From Diplonema papillatum (taxonomy: Eukaryota; Euglenozoa; Diplonemea; Diplonemida; Diplonemidae), in the NCBI GenBank assembly GCA_030068145.1, contig JAPJBO010000476.1:108216-172215 (forward strand): a DNA stretch of 64,000 nucleotides, read 5' to 3'. The notes under the pieces are model-generated. The model saw nothing but the letters and a program-made list of their open reading frames with translations, was not told where the DNA came from and ran no database searches. The translations under genes were made by a program, and so were the position numbers. Shown piece by piece: positions 29,959-40,840 of this stretch. Every line of letters begins with the position of its first letter. The first letter of the stretch is position 1.

Positions 29959-32900
29959 ATGACGACCGAATTCATCAATGTCTCCGTGGTGGTGCCGACG
30001 TACATGGAGGCCGCCAACATCCCGCTGCTCGTGCGCAGGGTGTTCAAGGCGTTCGAGGAAAAGAACATCCAAGACGCGGAAGTGATCATCGTCGACGACA
30101 ACAGCCCAGACGACACGCAGAAGGTTTGCGCACAGCTCAACAAGGAAGGGTTCTCGAAGCTCCGACTGATCGTCAGGAAGTCTGAGCGCGGGCTTTCCAG
30201 CGCCGTTCTGAAAGGATTTGCAGAAGCTCGCGGCTCGGTTTGTTCTTTTTTGGCCAGTATCACGCTTTTCGTTTTTTTCAGAGTGTAAGTTCGCTTGACT
30301 AAACCTCACGAGTCTGTGCTGCTCACGATTGCATAATCTAACGTAGCCTGAACCGGAAAAAGGGTATAAACCAATCGCAAAAAAAACCTTATATTAGGGT
30401 GGAAACAACCCGCACCACGTGAAGCACCGCAAGTGTCGCGAAACCCAAGCACTACTCTACGAGAAAATACATAAAAACGCGGACAACAGACCGGTACGGG
30501 CTACAAGGCAACCCCTGCTCAACTTGTAGAACGTGGGGGGCCCAAGACTACACTCCACGAATGGAATGTACTTCGTGTCGGTCACAAACAGTCCCGGACA
30601 TGGCTAGCCATAACCCATAACGAAAGCGTGCACTAAATATACAACCCGTAACCATATAGCCCTTACTTGCTCTAAGAGAACCCATTCATGAACGGTCACA
30701 CGGAGACCCTAAACCCCCGGAATTTCAAGCGAACTTTAACTCTAAAAAAGGAATCTCGAATCACGTATTGTGTCAACATTACTACCTGGAGACCCTTCGA
30801 GGTCTGATCTCTGCTTCGGAAAGGTGATCCTTCCAGAGCACAACTACTTCACAAGGCTTTTCCTCTGACACAGATGCTGCTTTGTATGGATGCGGACCTG
30901 CAGCACCCTCCCGAAAGCGTCCCCGACATGATAAGCGCACTTCGCCAACCAGGGGCTGGGTTCGTTCTCGGCACTCGGTATGTTTTGACGTTTTCTTTTC
31001 TTAATAGTACATCTGTACTGACGGGAACATTTCCGGAACAACGGTTGCACATGAAAGAGAAAACGAAGCCAACGAAAAAGTAATACAGGAAACCCCCCCC
31101 CAGAGAGGTTTATACCCTGTACACGCGAAGAACAAGAAACTTTTGCCTTATCATTTTCATCACCTTTAGTCAGTTGATGCTGATCGTCCGTTGCTTCGTT
31201 TATCAGTGCAAGCCCCAACTCCGGAAATGTTCTTTTTGCATCCAGTGACTCAGCCCTCGCAACTGGAAGCGAAACCGCACCACCGTCAGTCTAAAGCATT
31301 TCCTGCAATTACATTTGCATTTCCTGGAGAGCTGCACTCGCGTTGCCTGCCGCTGCCTATCAACGGCAAGTACCAGCGCCGACTTCCCGCGACACTTAGG
31401 GCAGTGTCGGGCGGGCCTCCAGGGCTGGAGCTCAGCCCTGGAGAGAGCTCCGGCTGTCTCGTAGGGCCCAGGCTCTCCGGGGCTCGGAAATGCTTTGGAA
31501 ATCAATAGATCCATTCCCAGCCCTGGAGAGCCTGCGGCGGAACGGAGAAGTGCGCATTGCCACGCAATGTGACGCATGAAATTGGCTACTGATGTGGAGT
31601 GTGCATAGTGCGTTGCTCAGGGTAGTCGAAGGCCTGACAATCACACTAATGCGTTTTCTTGTTGCGTTAGTGGGGAGTCATTTGCATGCAAATGAGTGCC
31701 ACACTATGCTAGCTTTTTGCTACGTGACTCCAGAAGGGTCACTTTTTCCGCATCAAACTAATGCAACAAATTTACGACTACTGGTAGGCCACTGCCTGGC
31801 AGACTGGCAGATGGTCGACTCAAAACGGGCGAATCAATGTTGTCTTGCGACATGAAGCTGGTGAAGCCGCTGCCCTCCCTGCCCTGGAAGTTCAGGTGAC
31901 GCGGGTTTCACCTGGCTGCCTCACCTCAGACGTTTTCTTTAGCTTTTGGTGTGAAAGAAGGTGCACACCATCAGAAGAAGTTCTACAGCTACCCTGACCT
32001 TTCGGATAGATTGCAGTGCGTCACCTGAGCTTCACCTGAATACGTTCAGGGCTCAAGACCCAGGGACAACATTGGAGCGAACCCTCAAGCGAACTTTCTC
32101 GCGCTTGGCTTCGGCGGCATTTTGGAGAATGGTTTGGAGGAGAAAATAAAATGAGAGAGCAGGCCTGGTTGTTTGGACAATAAAACCATTCGCCAACCGC
32201 TCGGGTTTTGCTATCTCAACAAATAATGCATGAATCCGCGCAACGCAGGTACGGAGGAACGGGAGGCGTCAGCAAAGATTGGCCTCTGCACCGGAGGATC
32301 ATTTCGTGGGGAGCGCGGCTCCTCGCTCGGCCGCTGTCGCCCCTGAGCGACCCGATGTCCGGGTTCTTCGGCGTCAAGCGGGCTGTGCTGGACCGCGGCC
32401 TGCAGAAGATCAACCCCATCGGGTACAAAATCGCGCTCGAGGTCTACGTCAAGTGCGGGGTCGCACGCAACGCACTCCGAGAGGTACGCATTTCCTCCGT
32501 AAACAATGCACTTGTTGGAGCTAAATGTTAGTAGCTGGCAGCGTACTACACCAAACTTTCCAAAGCAGGTGAGTTCCGCCGGTGCGCTTAACCAAAAGGA
32601 AGCGCCACTACCACCCTTTTCGAACTTGTTCTCAGAGCCACGGAACTGTACTGTACAGACGACCTTGCTTGTGTTTCGCTTTTTCCTGCCATCCTTTCGT
32701 GTTGCCATCCATAGGAAACCGAAGGAAGCACTCCGACACGTCAAAAAGCCTGACTACTACAACATGGCTGCCTCGGGAGGGGACTTCAGCACGAGCTGAC
32801 AAATCTGATATTGTCCATCGCGCAAACAAATCCACAGGTGAACTTCCTCTTTGGCACACGCAACCTCGGCGAATCGAAGCTGTCGAGCAAGGTGATGGTG

Positions 32901-33014
32901 TACTACGTTCTTCACCTCCGAGAACTTTACACGTTCTTGTATTTCACAGTCCTCCTCCTCGTACTTCTCGTCTTGGTAGCTGCTGCGGTTGGCTGCTACT
33001 GCTACTTGAAGTGA
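29959..33014 (+). CDS. DPM1: Dolichol-phosphate mannosyltransferase, 4 exons
   Basis: Exons 29959-30237, 30874-30977, 32249-32483 and 32838-33014 encode 264 aa. The enzyme transfers mannose from GDP-mannose to dolichyl phosphate at the ER membrane, feeding N-glycan, GPI-anchor and O-mannose synthesis. GT2 signatures: VSVVVPTYMEAANIPLLV, VIIVDDNSPDDT, metal-binding DADLQHPPES at the exon 2 start, GTRYGGTGGVSKDWPLHRR, DPMSGFFGVKR, NPIGYKIALEV and FGTRNLGESKL. The last 30 residues form a hydrophobic segment (FLYFTVLLLVLLVLVAAAVG), so this is the single-subunit yeast/trypanosome type with its own anchor rather than the human type needing DPM2/DPM3. Residues across all three junctions are contiguous in family alignments. 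Phases are 0, 2 and 0. Confidence 0.95.
30280..30743 (+). mobile_element. 464-bp element with 19-bp inverted ends in DPM1 intron 1 (family C)
   Basis: Left end AGAGTGTAAGTTCGCTTGA (30280-30298) is the inverse of TCAAGCGAACTTTAACTCT (30725-30743), with two mismatches. The left end includes a donor-like GTAAGT. Related single ends are at about 19548 (left) and 46182-46197 (right), with a weak match at 37602-37617. No coding capacity, so a MITE or introner-type insertion is the best reading. Confidence 0.7.
30999..31232 (-). repeat. Intron repeat family D, inverted copy in DPM1 intron 2
   Basis: The reverse complement matches 28298-28535 from GAACATTTCCGGAGTTGGGG to GTTCCCGTCAGTACAGATG, with an internal deletion of about 70 bp and a run of C where the other copy has a shorter one. 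Confidence 0.9.
31652..31706 (+). repeat. Repeat with 18-bp octamer palindrome, copy 2
   Basis: TTCTTGTTGCGTTAGTGGGG precedes TCATTTGCATGCAAATGA (31678-31695) and AGTGCCACA. The same order occurs at 22960-23008. It is located in DPM1 intron 2. Confidence 0.85.
32498..32606 (+). repeat. Intron repeat family A in DPM1 intron 3
   Basis: AACAATGCACTTGTTGGAGC, GGCAGCGTACTACACCAAAC, TTTCCAAAGCAGGTGAGTTC, CGCCGGTGCGC. It occupies the first third of a 354-bp intron. CAG|GTGAGT is at 32566-32574. Confidence 0.85.
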
Positions 33015-34252
33015 TCCGTGCGGGCCTCCCTTCACCGGCCACCGTGGCTTCACTGCCCTTGCCATTGGAGCTGACATCGTATGGCGCCCACGCCTCGTCA
33101 TGCCAAGGCTAAGAACGCAGGACGAAGTGCTACGAAGAGCAAATGCGAGACCCCTCTCATCCCAAGCCTGGCCACCAAAAGAAGAACGCGCGCAACCCAG
33201 AGACGGGCTAAAAGTGTGGAACAGTGTCGGCCTCATTACCATGCCAACTCCCCCACGAATCTGCGACCGAAGCCGACAACCCTTTCTTCTGTCCACTAGG
33301 CTCCCTACTAACAAACTGCGTGTTGCGCCACGGTGTGACACATTCCCGCAGACGTTAGTTTTGTTGTGAAACGTCCATGCGGACACCACCTGTGCTCATC
33401 ATCTGCTGTGCCCTGACATTGCTGGTGCCAGCAATTCACAGCTTTTCCTTTTCGACGAATCATTCTGCAAAACAGTCTAAACAAACGAGAGAGATGCCAC
33501 ACCTCAGGACCCGAGAATTTTTATGCCCAAGGAGTTACCACCATTCGCTGAGAAGAAAGCCCGCAAGACTCTTTGTTCGAAGCGCAAATAAATAGCGACG
33601 CACATGGCGAAGTCCAGCCTCGGAAGCTGGAGTTAAGCGAGGGTGCGCCCGAGTCACACCCGAAAAGCGGGTGTGGTATCCGCTTTTTAACACCATCTTT
33701 CGCTCCAGCATCTGGGGTTGGACTCTACTGTGCACGTCACCGTCCCCCAGCCCCCCAGTTCAGCTCTTTGCTGGGCCCGGTCAAAGTCTCCGCCTTGGTC
33801 TTCCTACTAATGAGTACGAACAGCACCTACGCGTATTTCTGGCTACGAGGCAGTGTCCTGCCATCACATGAAACCCAAGATCTTCCCCCATAGAGACTAG
33901 CATCAAACATGAGACGCAAGATTCTGCTCTAACACTAAGAATCAGATTCCCTCCAGAGACCGTACTAGTTCCGGGCTTGATTGAGCCAGCCGGCCGCAGG
34001 AGACCCCCCCCTTCCAGCGCGGGCACTGCAATCCCCCCTCAAGAAGACTTGATGCTATAGCATCAAACCTGCATGGAAGGCAGACAGTAAACTAAGACTT
34101 CCCCGCCATGAGGCCCTTCAGCGGAACAGACCCCTCTGAAAGGGATCGTGGACGTCGGAAACTCACCGAGTAATTATCGACCAACTGTCACTTGAGCTCT
34201 ACCGCGACGCGCACTTACACGCTTGCTCGTGCACCGTTTGCATTGAAGTTTG
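33015..34252. other. Non-coding between DPM1 and rRNA relic
   Basis: No gene supported apart from the fold-back element at 33607-33735. Short ORFs in all frames have no recognisable content. Confidence 0.5.
33607..33735. mobile_element. Fold-back MITE
   Basis: AGTCCAGCCTCGGAAGCTGG pairs with CCAGCATCTGGGGTTGGACT, and the centre is TCACACCCGAAAAGCGGGTG. It has nearly the same architecture as 8080-8204 with different arm mutations. Confidence 0.85.
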
Positions 34253-34287
34253 GTAATGATCCTGCTGCAGGTTCACCTACAGCAACC
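34253..34287 (-). rRNA. Relic of the SSU rRNA 3' end
   Basis: On the minus strand it reads GCTGTAGGTGAACCTGCAGC followed by AGGATCATTA, the universally conserved last hairpin and 3' end of eukaryotic 18S rRNA. Only about 35 bp match, and upstream SSU sequence (AAGTCGTAACAAGG) is absent, so it is a fragment, possibly with ITS1-like sequence beyond 34253. The GCTG/CAGC stem is the version found in kinetoplastids, whereas most eukaryotes have CCG/CGG. Confidence 0.7.
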
Positions 34288-35581
34288 TGAGAAACCTCCC
34301 AAAGTACACGCCGTAAGGTTTTAGCCCTGCCCAGGAAGGATGCGTCTGCGCGTTCGTGCAGGATTGATTCAGGCCATCCCGGATCCTCAAACGAACTTTC
34401 ATCCTACAAAGGGAGAGACCACGCAAATTTGATCCAGCCCCCCGTTGCGCTGTGTACAACATTCCGCCTGCACCTCCCCTTGCTACAGGGAGCGCCCTGA
34501 GTGCGACCTATCCATAGTCAGTTGAGCGGCAACAGTGGAAAACGATACACTGTTTGTTCGCTGCGCTGTTACTCAGGACTTTGCATTCCGACATGTTGCT
34601 GTTGATTACCGACATGCACCACCTCGCCCCTGGCACACTCAGCGAATGGCAGAAGACCAGCCGCTGCCCGGTTGGCACCAGTTCTCTCTATCAAAGGACT
34701 GCACTCACTGGCTGAATCGCAGCCTCAGCAAGTCATAGTAGTCAAACCAACAGCACAGCTTTGGTGAAGAAATTTTGAGCTAGGCTGTCCTCTTCTTCTG
34801 GGTTTGCGGATTACGACACAGAAACAGCCCTCACTTCTCTCGCCGCCGCTAGCTATAACCATCCACCCGCTGCTTCTTCACCGCGAAGCTCAAACTTTCT
34901 GCGCCGTCTCAATGTTTCAGCATCCCCGGAGACGACCCATTTCTGGGTTGATGTTTTTATGGAGCTTTCGCTGTTCCGCAGCAGGCCTTCTTACCCGGCG
35001 CGTTTTATCTGCTCGGAAAATGGATGTCGCTCATCACACGGTTCAGAATACGACCAAGTCCTGGTGAAGGCACTCGCGCTGGAAAAAAGAAGAACCCAGC
35101 AAGGGTAGCAGAACTCACAATACAGTCGCAAACTCCATGGTAAAGGCCAACCCGACACGTGTTCGACCCTGCCGACACCCGCGAGGAGGGCAAACGGCAT
35201 AAGCATACAGCATGGCAAGACGGAGGCACCGAGACAGAAGAAGCCGCGAAATGTAAAATAGTCACAGGTTCAGATTGCTTCTCCAGAGAGCTGGGGTGTC
35301 GGCATACTGCTGGGCACGAGCATCGAGAAAAACTGACCAAGACCTGCAGCTCCTCGGACGGCCAGCTGCTTCCGGCCGTGCTCAGTCATGGACCAAGTCC
35401 CCAGTTACGAATCCCAGAAGAAAACATGCCTTTCAGGACTTGTCGGGCAGAGAAAGCTCTCGAAGCCAGCGCTTACTGTGTACTCATCAGCGGATGCCAT
35501 CAGTTTGCGTTGTTGCGGCGAGACATCACCGCCTCGAAAACACCCAACTCAGCAGGATCCAAATACAATACAGAAACCGCG
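34288..35581. other. Non-coding upstream of the peptidase gene
   Basis: The ORF reading into the peptidase is open from 35159, but its N-terminal part is not protein-like and a good signal peptide begins at 35582. No other gene is seen. Confidence 0.5.
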
Positions 35582-38154
35582 ATGTTGCTTAAGCTTCTCT
35601 GCTTGTGCTTTGCGCTGCAGTGCGCGGCTGGTGTGGCCCTGCGGTCAACAGAGTACACCGATGCTCAGAGGGCTGAGCAGTTGCATAAACTATACAAAAT
35701 GGGACTCATCGATTGGACTGAGTACAGGCACGCCCTGTCCAAGTTCCATTTGTACGATTTGTCCGCTTTCGGGATCTCGGACTCGGCCGCCCGGCGCCCC
35801 GAATACGTCGACGAAGCGCTGCTGGCGAAGGCGGACCACCTGCGGGAGGCATACGCCAAGACAAACCACGTCCCGGCGCAGGGCAGGGCGAAGGTTGCGG
35901 CAGCGGCGAGCGAAGCCGGGGCTGTCCTCGTTCTCGACGCAGACGACCAGGCAGTGCGGCCCAACCAGGCCACCGGGCTGGAGTTCAGGCAGGAATCGAA
36001 CTTCATGTACACGACCGGCTTCGACTACCCGCGCGCCCGCGTGATCATCGGCCTCGACCCTTCGAACACGGACCTCCCCTTGGGCCACGCGTGGCTCTTC
36101 GTCGAGAAGAGGAACCCCGTCTGGACAGGCCTCGAAGTCACCCTCGCGGACTACCTGGCGAAATACGACGTCAACGACGTCTTCTGGCTCGAGGACTTCG
36201 ACAGCGTCCTCAATCAACGGTTGCGGCCGGCGGTTGTCCGGAAGTTGAGTGACGTGCAGTCGGTGTTGAATGATGTCAGGTCCGTCAAGTTTGCAGACGA
36301 GCTCGAACTTATTCGATTGGCGACGGAGGTGGCCGGTGAATCGCACAAGGCGCTGATGACGTACGTCACCTGCGGCATGTGGGAGTCCGACAGCGAATCG
36401 CTGTTCCGCTACGTGAGCCACAACTACGGCATGCGGTTCCAAGCCTACATCCCCATCGTCGGCGCCGGCGAGAACTCAGCCGCGCTGCACTACAACGACG
36501 GCGAGTCGCAGCTGCCCGAAGGCGGGGTCGTCCTCGTCGACGCCGCGCCGGAGGTGGGGCAGACACGAAACGGCGGCGGCTACACGTCGGACATCACCCG
36601 CACATGGCCGTGCTCGGGGACCTACTCGCCGGAGCAGAGAGGTGTGGGTTTCCTCCTTTTCGAGCGTGTTCAACGAAAAAAGTAATAATCTGAGCAACCT
36701 TTTTGACTATTTTTAACAGCAATCAAAAGAGACTGCGCGATAGTCGGGCTGATGCTCATATTGTAACCCAACGTCACCCGACCATGCGCGCACTACCGAG
36801 CAGCGACTTCGAGCTGAGTCTCCAAAAAGTTTGAAACCTCGTTTTCGTGCATGTTGTATAATTCCGGTTTATCCCGCAAAATCTAGAGAGATTGGTAATT
36901 GATCAGCGGGTGGATGGAAGTTCTCGTTGGCGGAATTGAACTGGCGGGCACACAACAGAAATTGCCACATTGAACAGCAAAAGGCGAGCATGAAAAGTAA
37001 GGAAGAGCTTTTCACGCCAACGTGCCGAAAAGTTGGTCCAAAATTTGGACCCAAACCTTGAACCAAAATCCGAGCCAAAGTTGGACCCACAAATTTGAAC
37101 CCAATACTTGGACCCAAAACTTGGACCCAAAACTTGGACCCTAAACTTGGACCCAAAACTTGGACCCAAAACTTGGACCCAAAACTTGGACCCAAAACTT
37201 GGACCCAAAACTTGGACCCAAAACTTGGACCCAAAACTTGGACCCAAAACTTGGACCCAAAACTTGGACCCAAAACTTGGACCCAAAACTTGGACCCAAA
37301 ACTTGGACCCAAAACTTGGACCCAAAACTTGGACCCAAAACTTGGACCCAAAACTTGGACCCAAAACTTGGACCCAAAACTTGGACCCAAAACTTGGACC
37401 CAAAACTTGGACCCAAAACTTGGACCCAAAACTTGGACCCAAAACTTGGACCCAAAACTTGGAGTCAAAACTTGACCTAAAACTTGGACTCAAAACTTGA
37501 ACCCATAACTTGGACTCAAAACTACTTGGACTCAAAACTTGCCCAATACTTGGATCCAAACTTGTCCCGGAGACTTTATATCCCCGGAGCGGATCTCTAA
37601 GTAAACGTACACTCTAAAAAACAGGTGTATACAATGCGGTCTACCGTTCTCAGAACATGTGCATCGAAAGAGCTGTGGTCGGGGGCAGCTTCAGCACCGC
37701 GACTCAGGATTCAGCTCTGGCCCTCCTCGAGGGCTTGCTGGAAGCGAACTTGGTGCACAACGGAACTGCGTCCGAAATGTATGCCGCGGGGATCCAGCGG
37801 TTGTTCCAGCCCCATGGTCTGGGCCACAGTGTCGGGCTTGACGTGCATGACCCTGGCAACTTGACTCCTTTCAAAGCAGGCCACGTCATCACGTGCGAGC
37901 CCGGCTGTTATTTCTACCCGACTCTGCTGACGCCTGCATTCAACAACCCGAACCAGGCCAGGTTCCTCAACAGGGATCTACTGGAAAGCCCTGTTTACTG
38001 GAACATGGGTGGCATCCGTATCGAGGACATCATCGTGGTCACGGACGATGGTCCTGTCAACTACTCAGACAGAATCCCCCGTTCCGCAGACGAGATTGAA
38101 GCCTTCATGCGCAATGCAAGGAAGACTCCCGGCAACCGCTACGCTTCCCAGTAG
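35582..38154 (+). CDS. Secreted M24 peptidase, Xaa-Pro dipeptidase-like, 2 exons
   Basis: Exon 1 35582-36641 and exon 2 37625-38154 give about 529 aa; the join restores QRGVYNAVYRSQ, the usual prolidase helix. The family hydrolyses Xaa-Pro dipeptides with two metal ions. The N terminus MLLKLLCLCFALQCAAGVAL is a signal peptide, unusual for cytosolic prolidase, so a secretory or lysosomal location is likely. The AMP-N domain includes EFRQESNFMYTTGFDYPRAR. Metal ligands: D320 (VDAAPE), D337 (TSDITRTW), H421 (PHGLGHSVGLDVHD), E445 (TCEPGCYF) and E487 (GGIRIEDII). All five are present, but 17 residues separate the two aspartates instead of the usual 11, because of an insertion rich in Gly. The intron (983 bp) contains a 13-bp minisatellite. 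Confidence 0.92.
37101..37462 (+). repeat. 13-bp minisatellite in the peptidase intron
   Basis: About 27 near-perfect units of ACTTGGACCCAAA, with degenerate units (GACTCAAA, GACCTAAA) on both flanks. Because 13 is not a multiple of 3, all frames stay open and produce long spurious ORFs. High unit identity implies recent expansion. Confidence 0.97.
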
Positions 38155-38663
38155 TTGGCGCGAACTACCGCACCTCTTAACGTTGATCCTTTTTTGCTTT
38201 TGCAGCCGGCAGACACCCAATTCCTTCGGAGATCTTCTCTTCGCTCAATAATAGTCCCCTGCCGCAGCACGCCTTCGCGGGTTTGCGGGTTCATGTTTCC
38301 GGTTGCTGTTCCATTTTTTGACTTCTGATCGATGCATCTTTTGAAGCATATTCCCAGCATCGTGCCCCACATCGAAATGCATAAAAAAAGTGGATCCCCG
38401 ATTTCGTTCCGTTTCCTCATGGAACTAACGCATTTGCCCTCATTCAAAAGAGACGGTTGACAACTTCTTGTCACACGTGCACACAAACAGACCGGGGCTT
38501 GTGTTACACGGCCCGACGTTTTGTTTGCGCGCACTTCCTTCAAACCTGTTTCTTTCGTCTAACGGGAGTGAGGCGGTCGTGTTTGTTTTTCGACGAATTG
38601 CATTTGTTTGGTAAAAAAGGTGGCTGGCGGGGGATTGGTGGGGCCATCGGGCGGGGGGGCACA
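38155..38663. other. Intergenic
   Basis: No gene seen. GCGGGTTTGCGGGTT at 38277-38291 is a short trace of the TTGCGGG minisatellite motif. Confidence 0.5.
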
Positions 38664-40291
38664 ATGCCCAAACGCACATCCGGCAACGAGCTTTGCCTGG
38701 AGGACCTGTGGGTGAGAGGCCTGTCCTACGCGCTGACCCACCGCCGGTTCAAGGCCCGGTGGGAGACCCTGCCCGAAGACGATCAGCAGGCGAAGGAGGA
38801 CCTCTGGGGCGGCACCGAAAGCGGGGCGTGGAGCTTCAAAGAGTGGCTGGCACACTGCATCGCGAGACGAGATTTCGAGGACAGCTGCTGCCTTGGCTTC
38901 ACACACGTGGTCCGCGTCCGAGCGGCACCAGAGGAGGATGCGACAAAGGCCATCGGGTTCTTGCAGATGTTCGACGATTACATAGTGCTAGATGAAACAC
39001 CGACCTTTGCAAAGGTTCATCAGCTCCAGGGCGGGCTCACGGGATATGTCCGAAAGAGGTACCTCTGCGACCAACCGAAGCTAGACGTGCCACGAAATCC
39101 GGCAGCTTGGAGCACTGAAGTAGCCTTCGACATCCCCAGTCTGAGCAATTACCCTCTGCCGAGATCGCTGGAGCGGCTGCTGCGGCTCCGCGTGCAGCTG
39201 ATCAGCATGCGCAAGATGTGGACGTCCGGCCACGCGTTCAAGAGGGAAGTCTTCAAGGAGGGCAGGATGGTCAACTACGGCGCGAAGATCGGCTGCGAAA
39301 TCTTGCCGGAAACGTGCGCCGCGCCCTTCCACCCCTTCACGGAGCACGTCTTGCGCCTCCTGAACTACCCTTTGGTCGGGGAAGAACCTTGGCGAAAAAT
39401 ATCTGTCGTGTGGAACAAGTATGCCTTGCCATAATAGCGGCGGCCAAAAACTGTACACCGCGAGAGTAAGAGAAACGGAAAGAGTTGTTGATCGCACTAA
39501 CCTGAGTCCCAATCCTGGATGTGGCACATTGGCAAATGATCATGATCAGAAGGTCCTACTTGAGCGGTTCAGTTTCCTCACACGTGTGGTGGGCTAAAAT
39601 GAAAAAGAGTCTGTTCAAACAAGTGACAACTAGAAAATGAGGAAGGGAAGGGGAGACTAAGTTGCACGATACTAGGTCGCTGGCACCCCAGTTGCAGTTG
39701 CCAGGTAGACTTTGCCTTTCTGGCTCCACTGTATCTCAGTGTCTCTACCAACAACTATCCAGGTATCGACCAGGCGATGGAACGATGAAGCACAAGAACT
39801 GGGCAGGATTTGAGCGTCACATGTATGTCCACTTCGGTGACGGTTCGTGCCGCTTCGGATTTTTTACGTCCGAAGGGGAAGAGCTGCAGGCACGCCGTGT
39901 GAGGAGTCAAATCCTGTTCCTCGGAACCGCAGCCAACGTTCGGTACTTACATAACATCTGCGACATCCGTGGCGGCGAGCATTACTCGATGGCCGTGAGG
40001 ACTGCTACGAGCGACTGGGAAGAGTGGGCCAGCTTCAAGAAGCTCTGCGGGGGCGACCTTACACTGGACGATGTCCCTGACTTGAAGATGGGGTCAGACC
40101 GACCAGAAGACAAGAAGAAGAAAAAAAAGAGCAAGAGAAAGCGTGCCGAAGACGAAGCAGGCATCGAGAGACGAACGAGGCGCCGTCTCAACGAAGAAGA
40201 CGACGAGTCGTCCACTGACGCTGGCGAAGATGCTCTGCTCATCGAGATGGCACACACGAAGCTCGAAGCGGAACCAGCCGATGTTTGCTAA
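38664..40291 (+). CDS. Unrecognised protein with basic C-terminal tail, 2 exons
   Basis: Exon 1 38664-39418 ends AACAA|GTATGC and exon 2 39763-40291 begins CAG|GTATCG. Splicing restores VVWNKYRPGDGTMKHKNW, giving about 427 aa. The N-terminal part starts MPKRTSGNELCLEDLWVRGL. A segment FLQMFDDYIVLDETPTFAKV followed by GGLTGYVRKRYL resembles an SH3-like beta barrel. The second exon has a compact region (HMYVHFGDGSCRFGFF, then ILFLGTAANVRYLHNICDIR). The tail contains a lysine run with KSKRKRAED and an RRTRRRLNEEDDE stretch, which would act as a nuclear localisation signal. No family recognised; a nuclear or nucleolar role is inferred from the tail only. Confidence 0.7.
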
Positions 40292-40451
40292 AATCCTGCG
40301 TGCAAACAACGGATTTCCTGCAGCGCGACGTGGACACAAGGTCCAATGCCATTTTCGACCCGCCCGGCCTCAGAAGAGTCTCCTCAACTCTGAGGGGGCA
40401 GCTATTCCACTGTCCTTTTTCGAAGGTCTTCAACGAATCTTGATTAATCCG

Positions 40452-40640
40452 CCAGATCAGATAAAACGAAAACGTTTTGACCAGCGAAAGACAGAAAAAG
40501 TGTACCGTGGTTATTCGTCCTGTTTTCCTCCAGTCAATCAGTCATGAGTCGCGTCTATATCACGACTGTCAATGGCTGGATAAAACGAAAATCTTCTCGT
40601 TTTGACCAGCGAAAGACAGAAAAAGTGTACCGCGGTGACG
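40452..40640 (+). repeat. Direct repeat of about 60 bp
   Basis: GATAAAACGAAAACGTTTTGACC (40459 on) and GATAAAACGAAAATC...TTTTGACC (40577 on) are both followed by AGCGAAAGACAGAAAAAGTG and TACCG.GG. The two copies are about 118 bp apart. Confidence 0.85.
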
Positions 40641-40840
40641 GCAACAAGTACAGTTGCGACCGCACCATGCCTAGCCTGCCTGTTGCCCTCGCACAATGCA
40701 CCCCAAGTTCATGTTTGCGTGATACGTCATCCGCAACTTCACCATTATTGTACACACTCAGCACTGTGAGCAACCTGTCCTCTGGTGTGTACTTCTAGCC
40801 AACCAGAGAGCAACTTTGTCGTGCCTGTCTGTTCTATTTC

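Noticed and set aside
36869..37559. Long ORFs across the 13-bp repeat on both strands
   Set aside because: A 13-bp unit without stops keeps all frames open; this is repeat in an intron.
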